Assembly: GCA_013824165.1 (NCBI GenBank)
Contig: PNNH01000038.1
Location: 62,001-126,000 of the forward strand
Source: Methylibium sp.
GTDB taxonomy: Bacteria > Pseudomonadota > Gammaproteobacteria > Burkholderiales > Burkholderiaceae_C
DNA: 64,000 nt
Direction of reading: 5' to 3'
The position numbers and the translations under genes are program-made. The notes under the pieces were generated by a model. The model worked only from the letters and a program-made list of their open reading frames with translations. It ran no database searches and was not told the DNA's origin. Below, in pieces: positions 25,861 to 35,129 of this stretch; the first letter of the stretch is position 1, and every line of letters begins with the position of its first letter.

Positions 25861-26306
25861 GGGGTCAGGTCTTGCGCGAGGCTGGAAGAGGTCTTGTCGA
25901 GGGCTTGCAGTATGGCGGCAGGAATGCGGCAGGGCTTGAAGTCGGCGGCGCCCACACAGCCGATGCGGATTTCGCCTTCGGCCAGCAGTTGGCCGGAGCG
26001 CCAGGCCTGCTGGCGGATCAACATGCTGGCGCGGCCGCGCTCGCGCAGCTCGACGCTGACGTCCAGCCAGTCATCCAGCCGCGCCGGTGCCAGGTAGCGC
26101 AGCGCGGTCTCGCTGACGACGAACATGGCGCCGGCGTCCAGGCGCAGACGTTCCTGTTCGAATCCGAGTTGGCGCAACCACTCGGTGCGGGCGCGCTCGA
26201 AGAACTTCAGGTAGTTGGCATAGAACACCACGCCGCCGGCGTCGGTGTCTTCCCAATACACACGCAGGCCGTGGCGGAACACGGGCTGCTGCTGCGCCAC
26301 GTTCAT
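25857..26306 (-). CDS. ybgC: YbgC-type acyl-CoA thioesterase
   Basis: 149 residues from the ATG at 26306. Hotdog-fold 4HBT family with the active-site stretch RVYWEDTDAGGVVFYANYLKFFERARTEWL, in which Asp and the following Tyr/His-equivalent positions act on acyl-CoA. It begins the conserved ybgC-tolQRA order and overlaps both neighbours (aminotransferase stop and tolQ start), so it is part of one long transcript. In E. coli the protein associates with phospholipid synthesis enzymes. Confidence 0.93.
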   Translation of the reverse strand: MNVAQQQPVFRHGLRVYWEDTDAGGVVFYANYLKFFERARTEWLRQLGFEQERLRLDAGAMFVVSETALRYLAPARLDDWLDVSVELRERGRASMLIRQQAWRSGQLLAEGEIRIGCVGAADFKPCRIPAAILQALDKTSSSLAQDLTP

Positions 26307-27487
26307 GCCTGCAGGACCTGCGCCAGCCGGCGCACGGCTTCCTGCAGATCGTCCAGGCTGCTGGCGAAGGACAGGCGCACCCAGCGCTCGGCGCCGTTGC
26401 GGCCGAAGTCGCGTCCCGGGGTCAGCGCCACATGCGCGCGACGCATCATGTCGAAGCAGAAGTCCCAGCTGTCGCTGGCGAAGGCGCTGCAGTCCATCCA
26501 CACATAGAAGGCGCCGTCCGGCGGCACCGGAACCGTGAATCCCAGCGCTTCAAGCGCCGGCACGATGGCATCGCGGCGGGCGCGGAACTCGGCGCGGCGG
26601 CGTTCGTACTCGGCGATGGTGTCCGGCTCGAAGCAGGCCAGCGCGGCATGCTGGGCGATGCTGGACGGGCAGATGTAGAGGTTCTGCGCCAGGCGCTCCA
26701 GCGGGCCGACCAGGCTGGGCGGCAGCACCAGCCAGCCCAGGCGCCAGCCGGTCATGCCGAAATACTTGGAGAAGCTGTTGATGCTGATGACGTCGTCGCC
26801 ATAGGCCAACGCACTGTGGCCGAAGCGTTCGTCGTAGCTCAGGCCCAGGTAGATCTCGTCGACCAGGGTCACACCGCCGCGCTCGCGCACGGCTGCAACG
26901 ATGGCGGCCATCTCTTCAGGCGCGATCGAGGTGCCGGTGGGATTGCTCGGCGAGGCCAGCAGCACGCCGCGGGTCTGCGGCGTCCAGGCGGCTTCGACCT
27001 GCGCGCAGCTCAGCTGAAAGCGCTGCTCGGGGCCGCAGTTCAGCAGCACCGGCTGCGCATCGGCAGCGGCGACGAAATGCCGGTTGCAGGGGTAGCAGGG
27101 GTCGGGCATCAACACCTGGTCGCCCTGCTCGAACAAAGCCAGGCAGGCCAGCTGCAGCGCGGCCGAAGCGCCGGCGGTGATCATGATGCGCTGCGGCGGC
27201 ACATCGAGTCCGAAGCGCTGGCGGTACCAGAGGCTGATGTGCTCGCGCAGTTCGATCAAGCCCAGCGCAGGCGTGTACTGCGTGCGGCCGGCTTCGATGC
27301 AGGCTGAGGCAGCACGCTGGACGCTGTCCGGCGCGGTGAAGTCCGGCTCACCGATGTTCAGATAGATCATGCGCCGGCCACCCTGGGCCGGGTCGCAAGC
27401 GGGGCTGCGGGCGATCTCGCTCGCCGCCTTGGCGCACTCCATCACGTAGAAGGGCTCGATGTGATCGAGCCGTTCAGCCAGCTTCAT
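26303..27487 (-). CDS. PLP-dependent class I/II aminotransferase
   Basis: 394 residues from the ATG at 27487; a TTG 33 bp upstream is a weaker alternative. Fold-type I markers: LNIGEPDFTAP, TAGASAALQLACLAL, DPCYPCNRHFV, SPSNPTGTSI, DEIYLGLSY, and the PLP-lysine motif SINSFSKYFGMTGWRLGW. Similar proteins are annotated as alanine, aspartate or broad-range amino acid aminotransferases; substrate cannot be fixed from sequence. Sits between nusB and ybgC with overlapping or short junctions. Confidence 0.88.
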   Translation of the reverse strand: MKLAERLDHIEPFYVMECAKAASEIARSPACDPAQGGRRMIYLNIGEPDFTAPDSVQRAASACIEAGRTQYTPALGLIELREHISLWYRQRFGLDVPPQRIMITAGASAALQLACLALFEQGDQVLMPDPCYPCNRHFVAAADAQPVLLNCGPEQRFQLSCAQVEAAWTPQTRGVLLASPSNPTGTSIAPEEMAAIVAAVRERGGVTLVDEIYLGLSYDERFGHSALAYGDDVISINSFSKYFGMTGWRLGWLVLPPSLVGPLERLAQNLYICPSSIAQHAALACFEPDTIAEYERRRAEFRARRDAIVPALEALGFTVPVPPDGAFYVWMDCSAFASDSWDFCFDMMRRAHVALTPGRDFGRNGAERWVRLSFASSLDDLQEAVRRLAQVLQA

Positions 27488-27516
27488 TGCGGGTGCGTTG
27501 CCAGGTGACACAAGGC

Positions 27517-28008
27517 TCAACGGGCGCCGCCGCGGGCCGCCTGGACTTCCAGCGGGCGCAGATCGATGGCGGCGCGGTCGAGCACGCCATTGACGTACTT
27601 GTGGCCATCGGTGCCGCCAAAGGACTTGGCCAGTTCAACCGCTTCGTTGATGGCCACCTTGTAGGGCACGTCCATGCAGTGCTTCAGCTCGTAGGCGCCA
27701 ATCATCAGCACGGCATGCTCGATCGGCGACAGCTCTGTGGTCTTGCGGTCCACATGGCGGGCCAGCACTGCGTCCAGATCGGCAGCCTCCAGCACGCAGC
27801 CGTGCAGCAGGGCGTCGAAGTGGGCGGCGTCAGCCTTGCCGAAGCCGTCCTGCTCGCGCATATGGGCGTCGATCACGCCGATGTCCTCGCCGGAGACCAG
27901 CCATTGATACAGGCCTTGCAGGGCCGACTCGCGGGAGCGGCGGCGGGCGGACTTGGCCGGCGCGCGCTTGGCGGCCGGTTTGCTTGCGGGCTTCGAGGTA
28001 TTGGGCAT
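27517..28008 (-). CDS. nusB: Transcription antitermination factor NusB
   Basis: 163 residues. A basic Ala/Lys-rich N-terminal extension of about 25 residues precedes the all-helical NusB domain ([67 protein letters not shown]). It binds boxA RNA with NusE/S10 for rRNA antitermination. Lies directly downstream of ribH (5 bp), the standard proteobacterial arrangement. Confidence 0.96.
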   Translation of the reverse strand: MPNTSKPASKPAAKRAPAKSARRRSRESALQGLYQWLVSGEDIGVIDAHMREQDGFGKADAAHFDALLHGCVLEAADLDAVLARHVDRKTTELSPIEHAVLMIGAYELKHCMDVPYKVAINEAVELAKSFGGTDGHKYVNGVLDRAAIDLRPLEVQAARGGAR

Positions 28009-28013
28009 GGTGT

Positions 28014-28478
28014 TCAGCGCAGGCTTTCCAGCAGATTGGCCATCTCCACCGCCACGCGGGCGGCATCGCGGCCTTTTTCCTCGACGCGAGCCCAGGCCTG
28101 GGCTTCGTTCTCGACGGTCAGGATGGCGTTGGCGATCGGCAGCTGGGTGTCCAGCGAGATGCGTGTGACGCCAGCGCCGCTCTCATTGGCCACCAACTCG
28201 AAGTGGTAGGTCTCGCCGCGGATGATGCAGCCCAGCGCAATCAGCGCGTCGTAATCATCGCTCTCGGCCATCGCCGACAGCAGCACCGGGATCTCCAGCG
28301 CGCCCGGCACGGTCAGGTGCGTGATCTGTGTCTTGGCGACGCCCAGCGCCGCGAGTTCGGCCAGGCAGTGCTCGGCCAGCTTGCCGGTGATGGCATCGTT
28401 GAAGCGCGCCTGCACGATGCCGACCCGCAGGTTCTGGCCGTTAAGCGCGGTGGCCTGGCCTTTGTCAGCTGCTTGCAT
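28014..28478 (-). CDS. ribH: 6,7-dimethyl-8-ribityllumazine synthase
   Basis: 154 residues. Conserved segments are [55 protein letters not shown] and [18 protein letters not shown]; the His in GETYHFE is the usual catalytic residue. It condenses the RibBX product with the pyrimidine from RibD. Between ribBX and nusB on the same strand. Confidence 0.96.
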   Translation of the reverse strand: MQAADKGQATALNGQNLRVGIVQARFNDAITGKLAEHCLAELAALGVAKTQITHLTVPGALEIPVLLSAMAESDDYDALIALGCIIRGETYHFELVANESGAGVTRISLDTQLPIANAILTVENEAQAWARVEEKGRDAARVAVEMANLLESLR

Positions 28479-28516
28479 GTCTTGCTTGCTTTCTTGTTGT
28501 TGTTCGTGGCTGGCGC

Positions 28517-29611
28517 TCAGGCCTTGCGGGGGGCGGCGAAGCCTGTGACTTCGAGCCCGTAGCCGGTCATGCTGGGCATACGGCGCGGGCTGCCCAGCAG
28601 CTTCATCTTCTGGATGCCCAGCTCGCGCAGGATTTGTGCACCGACACCGTAAGTGCGCAGGTCCATGCTGCCGCGCGGCGCGGCTTGCACCGCAATGTCC
28701 AGCCGCTCCAGCAAGGCATCGCCCTCTTCACCGCAGTTCAGCAACACGGCGACACCGCGGCCGGCCGACTGCAGCTCAGCCAGTGCGGCCGGCAGGGGCC
28801 AGGAGTGCGGCGTGGGGCCGCTTTCCAGCAGATCCAGCACCGACAGCGGTTCGTGCACGCGCACCAGCACCTCGTCCTGCGGGGTCCACTGGCCGCAGGA
28901 CAGCGCCAGGTGGACGGCCCCGGTTCGATCACGGAAGGCCTGGCAGTCGAACACGCCCTGGGCGGTCTGCAGGCTGCGGCCGGCCACGCGCTGAACCAGC
29001 GATTCATTGCGGCTGCGGTATTCAATCAGGTCGGCGATGGTGCCAATCTTCAGGCCATGCTCCTTGGCGAACTCTTCGAGATCAGGCAGGCGGGCCATAG
29101 TGCCATCGTCCTTCATGATCTCGCAGATCACGGCCGCCGGCGTGAGGCCGGCCATGCGCGCGAAGTCACAGCCGGCTTCGGTATGGCCGGCGCGCATCAG
29201 CACGCCACCATCCTGCGCCTGCAAGGGGAAGATGTGGCCGGGCTGGACCAGGTCTTCAGCGCGTGCATTGCGGGCCACGGCGGCCTGCACGGTGCGGGCA
29301 CGGTCGGCGGCCGAAATGCCGGTCGTGACGCCCGTGGCGGCTTCGATGGAGACCGTGAAGGCCGTGCCATGCTTGGTGCCGTTGCGGGTGGCCATCGGCG
29401 GCAGCTGCAGGCTTTCGCAGCGCTCGCGCGTGAGGGTCAGGCAGATCAGGCCACGGCCATACTTGGCCATGAAGTTGATGGCTTCGGGCGTGACATGCTC
29501 GGCCGCCAGCACGAGGTCGCCCTCGTTCTCGCGGTCTTCTTCGTCAACCAGGATGACCATGCGGCCGGCCGCCAGCTCGGCCACCAGCTCGGGTACGGGT
29601 GAAATAGGCAT
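28517..29611 (-). CDS. ribB: RibBX: 3,4-dihydroxy-2-butanone-4-phosphate synthase with a degenerate GTP cyclohydrolase II domain
   Basis: 364 residues. The N-terminal half (about 1-205) is a complete RibB domain with [20 protein letters not shown] and the catalytic [22 protein letters not shown]. The C-terminal half keeps the RibA-like tail ([25 protein letters not shown]) but lacks the three zinc-binding cysteines; after [14 protein letters not shown] the usual C-x10-C-x-C segment is missing. It should therefore make only the butanone phosphate, as in proteins called RibBX. A separate RibA must lie elsewhere. Next genes: ribH downstream, ribD 47 bp upstream. Confidence 0.92.
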   Translation of the reverse strand: MPISPVPELVAELAAGRMVILVDEEDRENEGDLVLAAEHVTPEAINFMAKYGRGLICLTLTRERCESLQLPPMATRNGTKHGTAFTVSIEAATGVTTGISAADRARTVQAAVARNARAEDLVQPGHIFPLQAQDGGVLMRAGHTEAGCDFARMAGLTPAAVICEIMKDDGTMARLPDLEEFAKEHGLKIGTIADLIEYRSRNESLVQRVAGRSLQTAQGVFDCQAFRDRTGAVHLALSCGQWTPQDEVLVRVHEPLSVLDLLESGPTPHSWPLPAALAELQSAGRGVAVLLNCGEEGDALLERLDIAVQAAPRGSMDLRTYGVGAQILRELGIQKMKLLGSPRRMPSMTGYGLEVTGFAAPRKA

Positions 29612-29658
29612 GGCCGCGATTGTAGGCGGGCAGGGCAGGGGTTTGCCCTGAGCGGGGC

Positions 29659-30795
29659 TTAGTCGACCCAGAAATCAGCGCCGTGCTTCGGGCGCGCCAG
29701 CAGCCTGAGGTCGTCGCCGACCTGAGCAATCTCGCGCCATCGCAGCTCAACGGCTTCGTCCAGCCGGTGCAGCGGTCCAAAGGCGGCGATCTCGCGGCCC
29801 AGGCCCAGCAGCTTCGGGGCCAGATAGATCAGGTATTCGTCCACCAGCCCGGCCTTCACCAAGGAGCCGTTGAGCTTGTGGCCGGCCTCGACATGCAGCT
29901 CGTTGATGCCGCGCGCGCCGAGGTCCAGCAACATGCCCTGCAGATCGACCTTGGCGCCGGCACCGGGCTTGAACACCACTTCAGCACCGGCCGCTGCCAG
30001 TGCAGCTTCCCGCTCCGGGTCGGCTTGAGCGGCGTAGATCAGGACCTGCCCTGGCGGCGCGAGCAGGCGTGCATGCACAGGCGTCTCGAGCCGGGAGTCC
30101 ACCACCACGCGCAAGGGCTGATGCTGCGTCTCCACCAGACGGACGTCCAGCCGCGGGTCGTCGTCCCGCACGGTGCCGATGCCGGTCAGCACGGCGCCGG
30201 CGCGGCGGCGCCAGGCATGGCCGTCGCGGCGCGCCGCCTCGGCGGTGATCCACTGGCTTTGCCCATCGGGCAGAGCGGTACGCCCGTCCAGCGAGGCGGC
30301 AGCTTTCAGGCGCACGAAGGGGCGGCCGCGCAGCATGCGCGAGAAGAAGCCGATGTTTACTTCTCGGGCCGGCTCGTCGAGCAAGCCGCACTCGGTGGCA
30401 ATTCCTGCGGCCCGCAGCCGGGCCAAGCCCTGGCCGGCGACTTGCGGATTGGGATCGGCAAGCGCGGCCACCAGTCGCCCGATGCCGGCGTGGATGAGTG
30501 CATCGCAGCAGGGCGGGGTGCGGCCATGATGCGAGCAGGGCTCCATGGTCACGTAGGCCGTTGCGCCCTTGACATCATTCCCCCTTGCCTGGGCATCACG
30601 CAGAGCCATCACTTCGGCATGCGCCTCGCCCGCGCGCTGCGTGTGGCCGCTGCCGATCACCTGTCCCTGCGAATCGGTGATGACGCAGCCGACCCGCGGG
30701 TTCGGGTCTGACAGGCCGATCGCCCGTTCGGACAGGGCCAGCGCGTGGCGCATGGCGCTGCTGTCATCGCCGTGGTGCGTAGGAAGTGTCGTCAT
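29659..30795 (-). CDS. ribD: Bifunctional diaminohydroxyphosphoribosylaminopyrimidine deaminase / reductase
   Basis: 378 residues from the ATG at 30795. The N-terminal deaminase domain has the zinc site HAEVMAL (His-Ala-Glu) and PCSHHGRTPPCCDALI; the C-terminal NADPH-dependent reductase domain has VRLKAAASLDGRTAL, GIGTVRDDDPRL and INELHVEAGHKLNGSLV. It performs two successive riboflavin-pathway steps. The usual next gene ribE (riboflavin synthase) is absent between it and ribBX. Confidence 0.95.
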   Translation of the reverse strand: MTTLPTHHGDDSSAMRHALALSERAIGLSDPNPRVGCVITDSQGQVIGSGHTQRAGEAHAEVMALRDAQARGNDVKGATAYVTMEPCSHHGRTPPCCDALIHAGIGRLVAALADPNPQVAGQGLARLRAAGIATECGLLDEPAREVNIGFFSRMLRGRPFVRLKAAASLDGRTALPDGQSQWITAEAARRDGHAWRRRAGAVLTGIGTVRDDDPRLDVRLVETQHQPLRVVVDSRLETPVHARLLAPPGQVLIYAAQADPEREAALAAAGAEVVFKPGAGAKVDLQGMLLDLGARGINELHVEAGHKLNGSLVKAGLVDEYLIYLAPKLLGLGREIAAFGPLHRLDEAVELRWREIAQVGDDLRLLARPKHGADFWVD

Positions 30796-30826
30796 GCGCC
30801 GCAGTCTAGCGGCAGCCAATGGCCGA

Positions 30827-32038
30827 TCAGGGCTGGTGCTGAACTGTGGCGCTGTTGAAAAAGACGCCGGCGGACGGCTCGAAGCTGCGACCCACCGGGC
30901 ATGTGTTGCTGGCGGCGATGACGAGAAAGTTCTGCCCGACCAGCGCGCGGCTGACATTGGTGTACTGCTGCGGGTGCTCGTCGTTGGCAGTCCGGCCGTC
31001 CCCGTTGTAGTCGGCGCTGTAGCGGCAGACCTTGTAGCCACCGGCGCCAAGCGAGATGTCGGCAATGCGCAGCACCCCCGTCCAGTTTGGCGGCGTGGCA
31101 CTGTTGGGATAGACGGCGCAGTAGTAGCGCACGCCTTCGGTCTGTGTGTTCACTGCCGAGGGCGGTGCGTCATCGAAGCACTGGTAGGCCGGCGTCGGGT
31201 GGGCGTCTGCTGGCGTCACGTCCACCGCCATTTCGAGCGGCAATGCGGTGCTGGATGGCGCTTCGGGATCTGGCGTCGGGCCGGTGGAGAAGCGCACATG
31301 GCCGCTCAGCAGATAGGCGGTCACGTTGTTGTCGCAGCGACTGGCTACGTCGGCAGCCGTGATCGAGGCGGTGTCGACATTGGCGCCAAAGCCCGTGCAG
31401 CGGCTGGTGATCTTGCCGCTGAGGTTGTTGAAGATCCAGGCCACACCGCCGCTGTTTGGGGGCTTGAAGACGCTGCGGCCGTCCCCGAGGTCTTTGGCGT
31501 CAAACGGTATGGCGACGGCGCGGTCCAGCGGGCGCCTGGTCGGCTCACCGTCGGCGGGCACCGTCAGCGCGGCACTCAGGCGCGGATCGACGCGCGCGAC
31601 GAAACTGCGCAAAAGCAGGGTTTGCGCGACACCGGCGCGGTCGGTCCAACCCACCTGCACGGCAACGATCTTGTTGATGCCGTCTGGCGCATTGACGACA
31701 TTGCGGCGCACCGAGTAGACGGCATTGCGCACGGCATCGCCAGCGTCGGCGCTTTGCGCATTCACGATCTGATCGAAGCTGAGCGTTTGCGCCGGCGTGT
31801 CGGCGTCGCGGCTCAGCATCGAGTAGGCGCGCAGCGTTTCCGTTTCACGCTGCGCCAGGCGCACAGCCTCGCTGAGTTGCTTGGCGAAGTCGGCGCTGCG
31901 CCGCATATTGCCCTGCATGCCGATCAGGGCCACCATGCCGAAGGCCATGATCAGCAGCGCGACCAGCGCTTCAAGCAGGGTCACGCCGGCTTGCGCGAGG
32001 TGCGAGCGCCTGGAGGCGAATGCGGCGGAGCGCTTCAT
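30827..32038 (-). CDS. pilV: Type IV pilus minor pilin PilV-like
   Basis: 403 residues from the ATG at 32038, which overlaps the pilX stop. Class III prepilin leader with cleavage after Gly18 (QAG-VTLLEALVALLIMAFG), Glu at +5, then a hydrophobic helix. The long C-terminal part holds several cysteines and a repeated tyrosine pattern (FDDAPPSAVNTQTEGVRYYC, YKVCRYSADYNGDG). Minor pilins initiate the pilus fibre and help present adhesins. Last gene of the pilin operon, 31 bp before ribD. Confidence 0.85.
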   Translation of the reverse strand: MKRSAAFASRRSHLAQAGVTLLEALVALLIMAFGMVALIGMQGNMRRSADFAKQLSEAVRLAQRETETLRAYSMLSRDADTPAQTLSFDQIVNAQSADAGDAVRNAVYSVRRNVVNAPDGINKIVAVQVGWTDRAGVAQTLLLRSFVARVDPRLSAALTVPADGEPTRRPLDRAVAIPFDAKDLGDGRSVFKPPNSGGVAWIFNNLSGKITSRCTGFGANVDTASITAADVASRCDNNVTAYLLSGHVRFSTGPTPDPEAPSSTALPLEMAVDVTPADAHPTPAYQCFDDAPPSAVNTQTEGVRYYCAVYPNSATPPNWTGVLRIADISLGAGGYKVCRYSADYNGDGRTANDEHPQQYTNVSRALVGQNFLVIAASNTCPVGRSFEPSAGVFFNSATVQHQP

Positions 32039-33321
32039 TGCGTGTCCGTCCAGCTGCTGGGCACACGGACGAAGCTGCCGCTTCGGTTGCGCAGTGAATC
32101 GATGACCGCGCGCTGGTAGATGAGGTCCACCTGTCCGGAGGCGGCGAACTGCCCCTCGGACAGCAGGGCGCCGGTCAGATGTGCCGGCTGGCCGCTGGCG
32201 TTGCTCCAGGAGGCATTGCCGCGCGTATAGAGCAGGCCGCTGATCAGCATGGGGCCTTCCAGTACAGCATCGCCGTCGCTGATGACCAGCACAGGATCGG
32301 CGGCGCTGCCCAGCACGGTGTTGCTGCGCAGGTTCATGCGGCCATCGACCCACAGCATGCGAGCGCCTGCCTGATAGGCAGCCAGCAGCGCTGCGCTGCA
32401 GTCGTCCGGGCAGGTGACGCGCCGGATGGCCGGTTGCTCGCGATAGGTGCCCGGCGCCATGCCAAAGAACTTGGCGAACATCTGCTCGGGGTTCGCTGTG
32501 GCGAGACTGGTGTCGGCAGAAATCAGCGCAGAGCGCACCGGCGAGCCTGGCAGCGTGGTCGATCTGCCGGTTTGCCCGGTGTAGGCGCCGCCACTTTGCA
32601 GCAGCAGGCCGTGGGTGCTGGTCTCGGCGTTGTGCAGGCCCAAGCCCGGAGTTCCGAGGTCAACGCTCTCGCGCACGGTGAGTGGTGCTGCGGGCGGAAC
32701 CTTGAGCGCACTCAGCAGCGCGAAGTCCACCGTCACGACGGAGCGCGCCAACCCGGCCGCCGCTGCATTGGCCTCCTGTGCGGGAGCGCACGCGGCGAGC
32801 GTGGAGGTGCAGGCGGTGACCTGCACGCGCACCAGGCCGGGCCGGTTCACGTTTCGCAGCGCGACGCCGAACATGGGCTGAAACTGGGTGGCCGCGGCCA
32901 CGGCAGGCGTTGCGAGCACGCCGTTGGCGTTGCATTGGCACACCAGGCCTTGCGCGGCAGTGTCGATGCAGCCCGCAATCGGCGCGATCGGCGCAAGCGG
33001 GTTCGGGCTGGGCAGCCGGGTGGTGATCGTGCGATCCGCCCCGATCACCAGGTAGCGATCGCGGAAGCTGGTGGCGGCGGCGCCGGTTGCAACGCAAAGC
33101 GCATCAATCGAGCCTGCATTGAGCTTGCCCAGCGCCCAATCGATCCCCGCCTCGGCCGTTTCAAGCGCGATGCCGGAACGGTAGTAGTTGCTCGCGATGC
33201 GTTGCTCGAAGATCAGGTTGCGGTTGGCGTAGGCGGCCATCATCGCCATGATGAGGAAGAGCACCATGACAACCACCAGCGTCGCGGCGCCGCGCTGGCG
33301 ATGAGTGGCATGGGTTCTCAT
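32035..33321 (-). CDS. pilX: Type IV pilus assembly protein PilX-like
   Basis: 428 residues from the ATG at 33321, overlapping the pilW stop. PilX N-terminus: a short leader ending in Gly11 (QRG-AATLVVVMVLFLIMAMMAAYANRN) without Glu+5, then FEQRIASNYYRSGIALETAEAGIDWALGKL split by the helix. The body contains several Cys and Ser/Thr-rich segments. Overlapping stops and starts on both sides indicate a tightly coupled operon. Confidence 0.85.
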   Translation of the reverse strand: MRTHATHRQRGAATLVVVMVLFLIMAMMAAYANRNLIFEQRIASNYYRSGIALETAEAGIDWALGKLNAGSIDALCVATGAAATSFRDRYLVIGADRTITTRLPSPNPLAPIAPIAGCIDTAAQGLVCQCNANGVLATPAVAAATQFQPMFGVALRNVNRPGLVRVQVTACTSTLAACAPAQEANAAAAGLARSVVTVDFALLSALKVPPAAPLTVRESVDLGTPGLGLHNAETSTHGLLLQSGGAYTGQTGRSTTLPGSPVRSALISADTSLATANPEQMFAKFFGMAPGTYREQPAIRRVTCPDDCSAALLAAYQAGARMLWVDGRMNLRSNTVLGSAADPVLVISDGDAVLEGPMLISGLLYTRGNASWSNASGQPAHLTGALLSEGQFAASGQVDLIYQRAVIDSLRNRSGSFVRVPSSWTDTQ

Positions 33322-34013
33322 GCGGGGCAACTCCCGCTGATCGCATCGTTGCGAACGCGCGTGCTCAGGGTGACGCTGCGAACGACGTTGGCGTCGTGCA
33401 CCGCTTCGCCGACCAGGCGCACGTTGACGTGCCGCACCTGCTGGATGAAGGGGTCGCAGACGGTGCCCGCAGGGCAAGGTCTCGGGCAGAACTCTTCGAG
33501 CGGAATGTCCTGGGTGTTCACCTGGATGTTGAATCCGGTGATGTTCAGCGTGCCGGGGTCCGTCAAGGGCTGCCAGCGCCCACCCAGCAGGAACTGAAGC
33601 GTGCCATTGCGCAGGCGGAAGCCGAACTGTTCGCGGTTCGGATTGACGACATTGTCTTCGGGGAATTTTGGTACCGACGCGGTGCGGTTGTCGGCACGGC
33701 TGTAGTCGTAGGTGAGACCGTCGTTGCCCGCCATGGCTTCGACCGCCCCGTAGGCGCTGCGCTGCAAAGGCAAGCCTTCGGACCAGACGCCGTCCTCGGG
33801 CAAGACCCAGAAACCAGCCCGCCGCATGTCGCGCAGCAGCAGATCGGCCGCGGCACGTAGATCCTGCTGCACCTGCGTCTCGAGCACCAGACGGCGATGG
33901 TCGGCCAGCTGCTGCGTTGCCATCACCACGGCACCTGCTGTGACAATCATGCCCACGGTCAGGCCCACCATCATTTCGACGAGGCTGAAGCCGCGCTGGC
34001 GCTGGATGTTCAT
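33318..34013 (-). CDS. pilW: Type IV pilus assembly protein PilW-like
   Basis: 231 residues from the ATG at 34013, which overlaps the fimT stop (preferred over an ATG 12 bp upstream). Prepilin leader MNIQRQRG-FSLVEMMVGLT with Glu+5, followed by LRAAADLLLRDMRRAGFW and a C-terminal NVRLVGEAVHDANVVRSVTLSTRVR typical of PilW. Part of the minor-pilin priming complex. Confidence 0.86.
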   Translation of the reverse strand: MNIQRQRGFSLVEMMVGLTVGMIVTAGAVVMATQQLADHRRLVLETQVQQDLRAAADLLLRDMRRAGFWVLPEDGVWSEGLPLQRSAYGAVEAMAGNDGLTYDYSRADNRTASVPKFPEDNVVNPNREQFGFRLRNGTLQFLLGGRWQPLTDPGTLNITGFNIQVNTQDIPLEEFCPRPCPAGTVCDPFIQQVRHVNVRLVGEAVHDANVVRSVTLSTRVRNDAISGSCPA

Positions 34014-34579
34014 TCGGCCGGGCATCGCTTGTAACTCCCTCCCATCGAGCCATTGGGATCGCAGATCAAGACCCGTCCGAGGCTGTTCAGTCGGGCTTCA
34101 AGCCGGTAGCCGCGGTTGCCGATGACGGCCACCGAAGCGCTGTCGTTGGCACCCAGCGTGGCGTGTGGTGGCCAGAAGGTGATGGACGATGTGCCGCCGG
34201 ACGGAACCAGGTTGACCCCGCGCGACGCGTTCACTCGAGTCGCCTTCAGGAAGATCTGGTTAGCCATACCCGCCGAAGGGCATTCACTGCCCGCGGGATT
34301 GAGGCAGTTGCAGAAGCCGATGCCGCCGGGTATGTGGACGACGTAGCAACTGGTCTGGGCATCACTGGCGAACAGCAGGGTGACAAGCTTTGATCGAAGC
34401 CCGCTTTCTGCCCGGGCGTAAGCGAAGTCAGAGCTCAGCTCTGCGGCGACCATCTCGACGCGGCGCTTGTTCATCATGTCGGCCAGAGAGGGCGCAGCGA
34501 CGGCGAGCACGATCCCAAGAATCGCGACGACTGTCAGCAATTCGACCAGGGTCAGGCCGGATGATGCCGAGCGCTTCAT
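34010..34579 (-). CDS. fimT: GspH/FimT-type minor pilin
   Basis: 189 residues from the ATG at 34579, overlapping the pilE stop. Leader MKRSASSG-LTLVELLTVVAI with Glu+5. The body has the GspH pattern LSSDFAYARAES, CYVVHIPGGIGFCNC and a C-terminal RVLICDPNG. Its cysteine spacing is the best local guide for reading the broken paralogue at 35130-35727. Confidence 0.86.
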   Translation of the reverse strand: MKRSASSGLTLVELLTVVAILGIVLAVAAPSLADMMNKRRVEMVAAELSSDFAYARAESGLRSKLVTLLFASDAQTSCYVVHIPGGIGFCNCLNPAGSECPSAGMANQIFLKATRVNASRGVNLVPSGGTSSITFWPPHATLGANDSASVAVIGNRGYRLEARLNSLGRVLICDPNGSMGGSYKRCPAE

Positions 34580-35028
34580 TCGGACCAGCATCCGGGCTGG
34601 GTGGAGCCATAGATGATTCGCCCGGCTTGCAGAGTCACTGACATGCGAGCGCAGTTGCTGTCGGCCGCCTGGGCCCGTCCTGTTACGGCACTGGCGCTGA
34701 CGGTGTAGCCGGTGTTACTAACGTTGGCCAGTTCCAGCAAGTAATACTCCTTGGGGGAGTAGGCGGATGCGAAACCCAGCGTTTCCAGTTGGCCGGCATA
34801 GCTGGAGTTGTTGGCGCGAAAGCGCTCTTGGGCCTGCTGTATCGCCGAGAGCGCGGCGACAGCGTCGCTGCGCCGCCCCTTGCGGACTTGCTCGACGTAG
34901 ACCGGCAGCGCGACGGCAGCCAGTATGGCTGCAATCGCCACAACGATCAGAAGCTCGATAAGGGTAAACCCGCAAACCCTATGCAGGGCAGCTGGCTTGA
35001 TCGAAGCGTTTGAGGGAGTCGGACCCAT
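34576..35028 (-). CDS. pilE: Type IV pilin PilE-like
   Basis: 150 residues. Unusually long 20-residue leader ending VCG-FTLIELLIVVAIAAIL, with Glu+5, then the alpha helix and the PilE-type domain (QQAQERFRANNSSYAGQLETLGF, YYLLELANVSNTGYTVSASAV, Cys pair near the C-terminus). It may be a minor rather than the major pilin given its place at the head of the minor-pilin genes. Confidence 0.86.
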   Translation of the reverse strand: MGPTPSNASIKPAALHRVCGFTLIELLIVVAIAAILAAVALPVYVEQVRKGRRSDAVAALSAIQQAQERFRANNSSYAGQLETLGFASAYSPKEYYLLELANVSNTGYTVSASAVTGRAQAADSNCARMSVTLQAGRIIYGSTQPGCWSE

Positions 35029-35129
35029 GGCCGCATTATCAGGACGGATGGCTTCGTGATGGATGTCACGCTTTGCCGCTTGTCCTTCGGTCGCTACCGT
35101 TCGTCCCAGCCACCCCCGGGACCAGGGGG

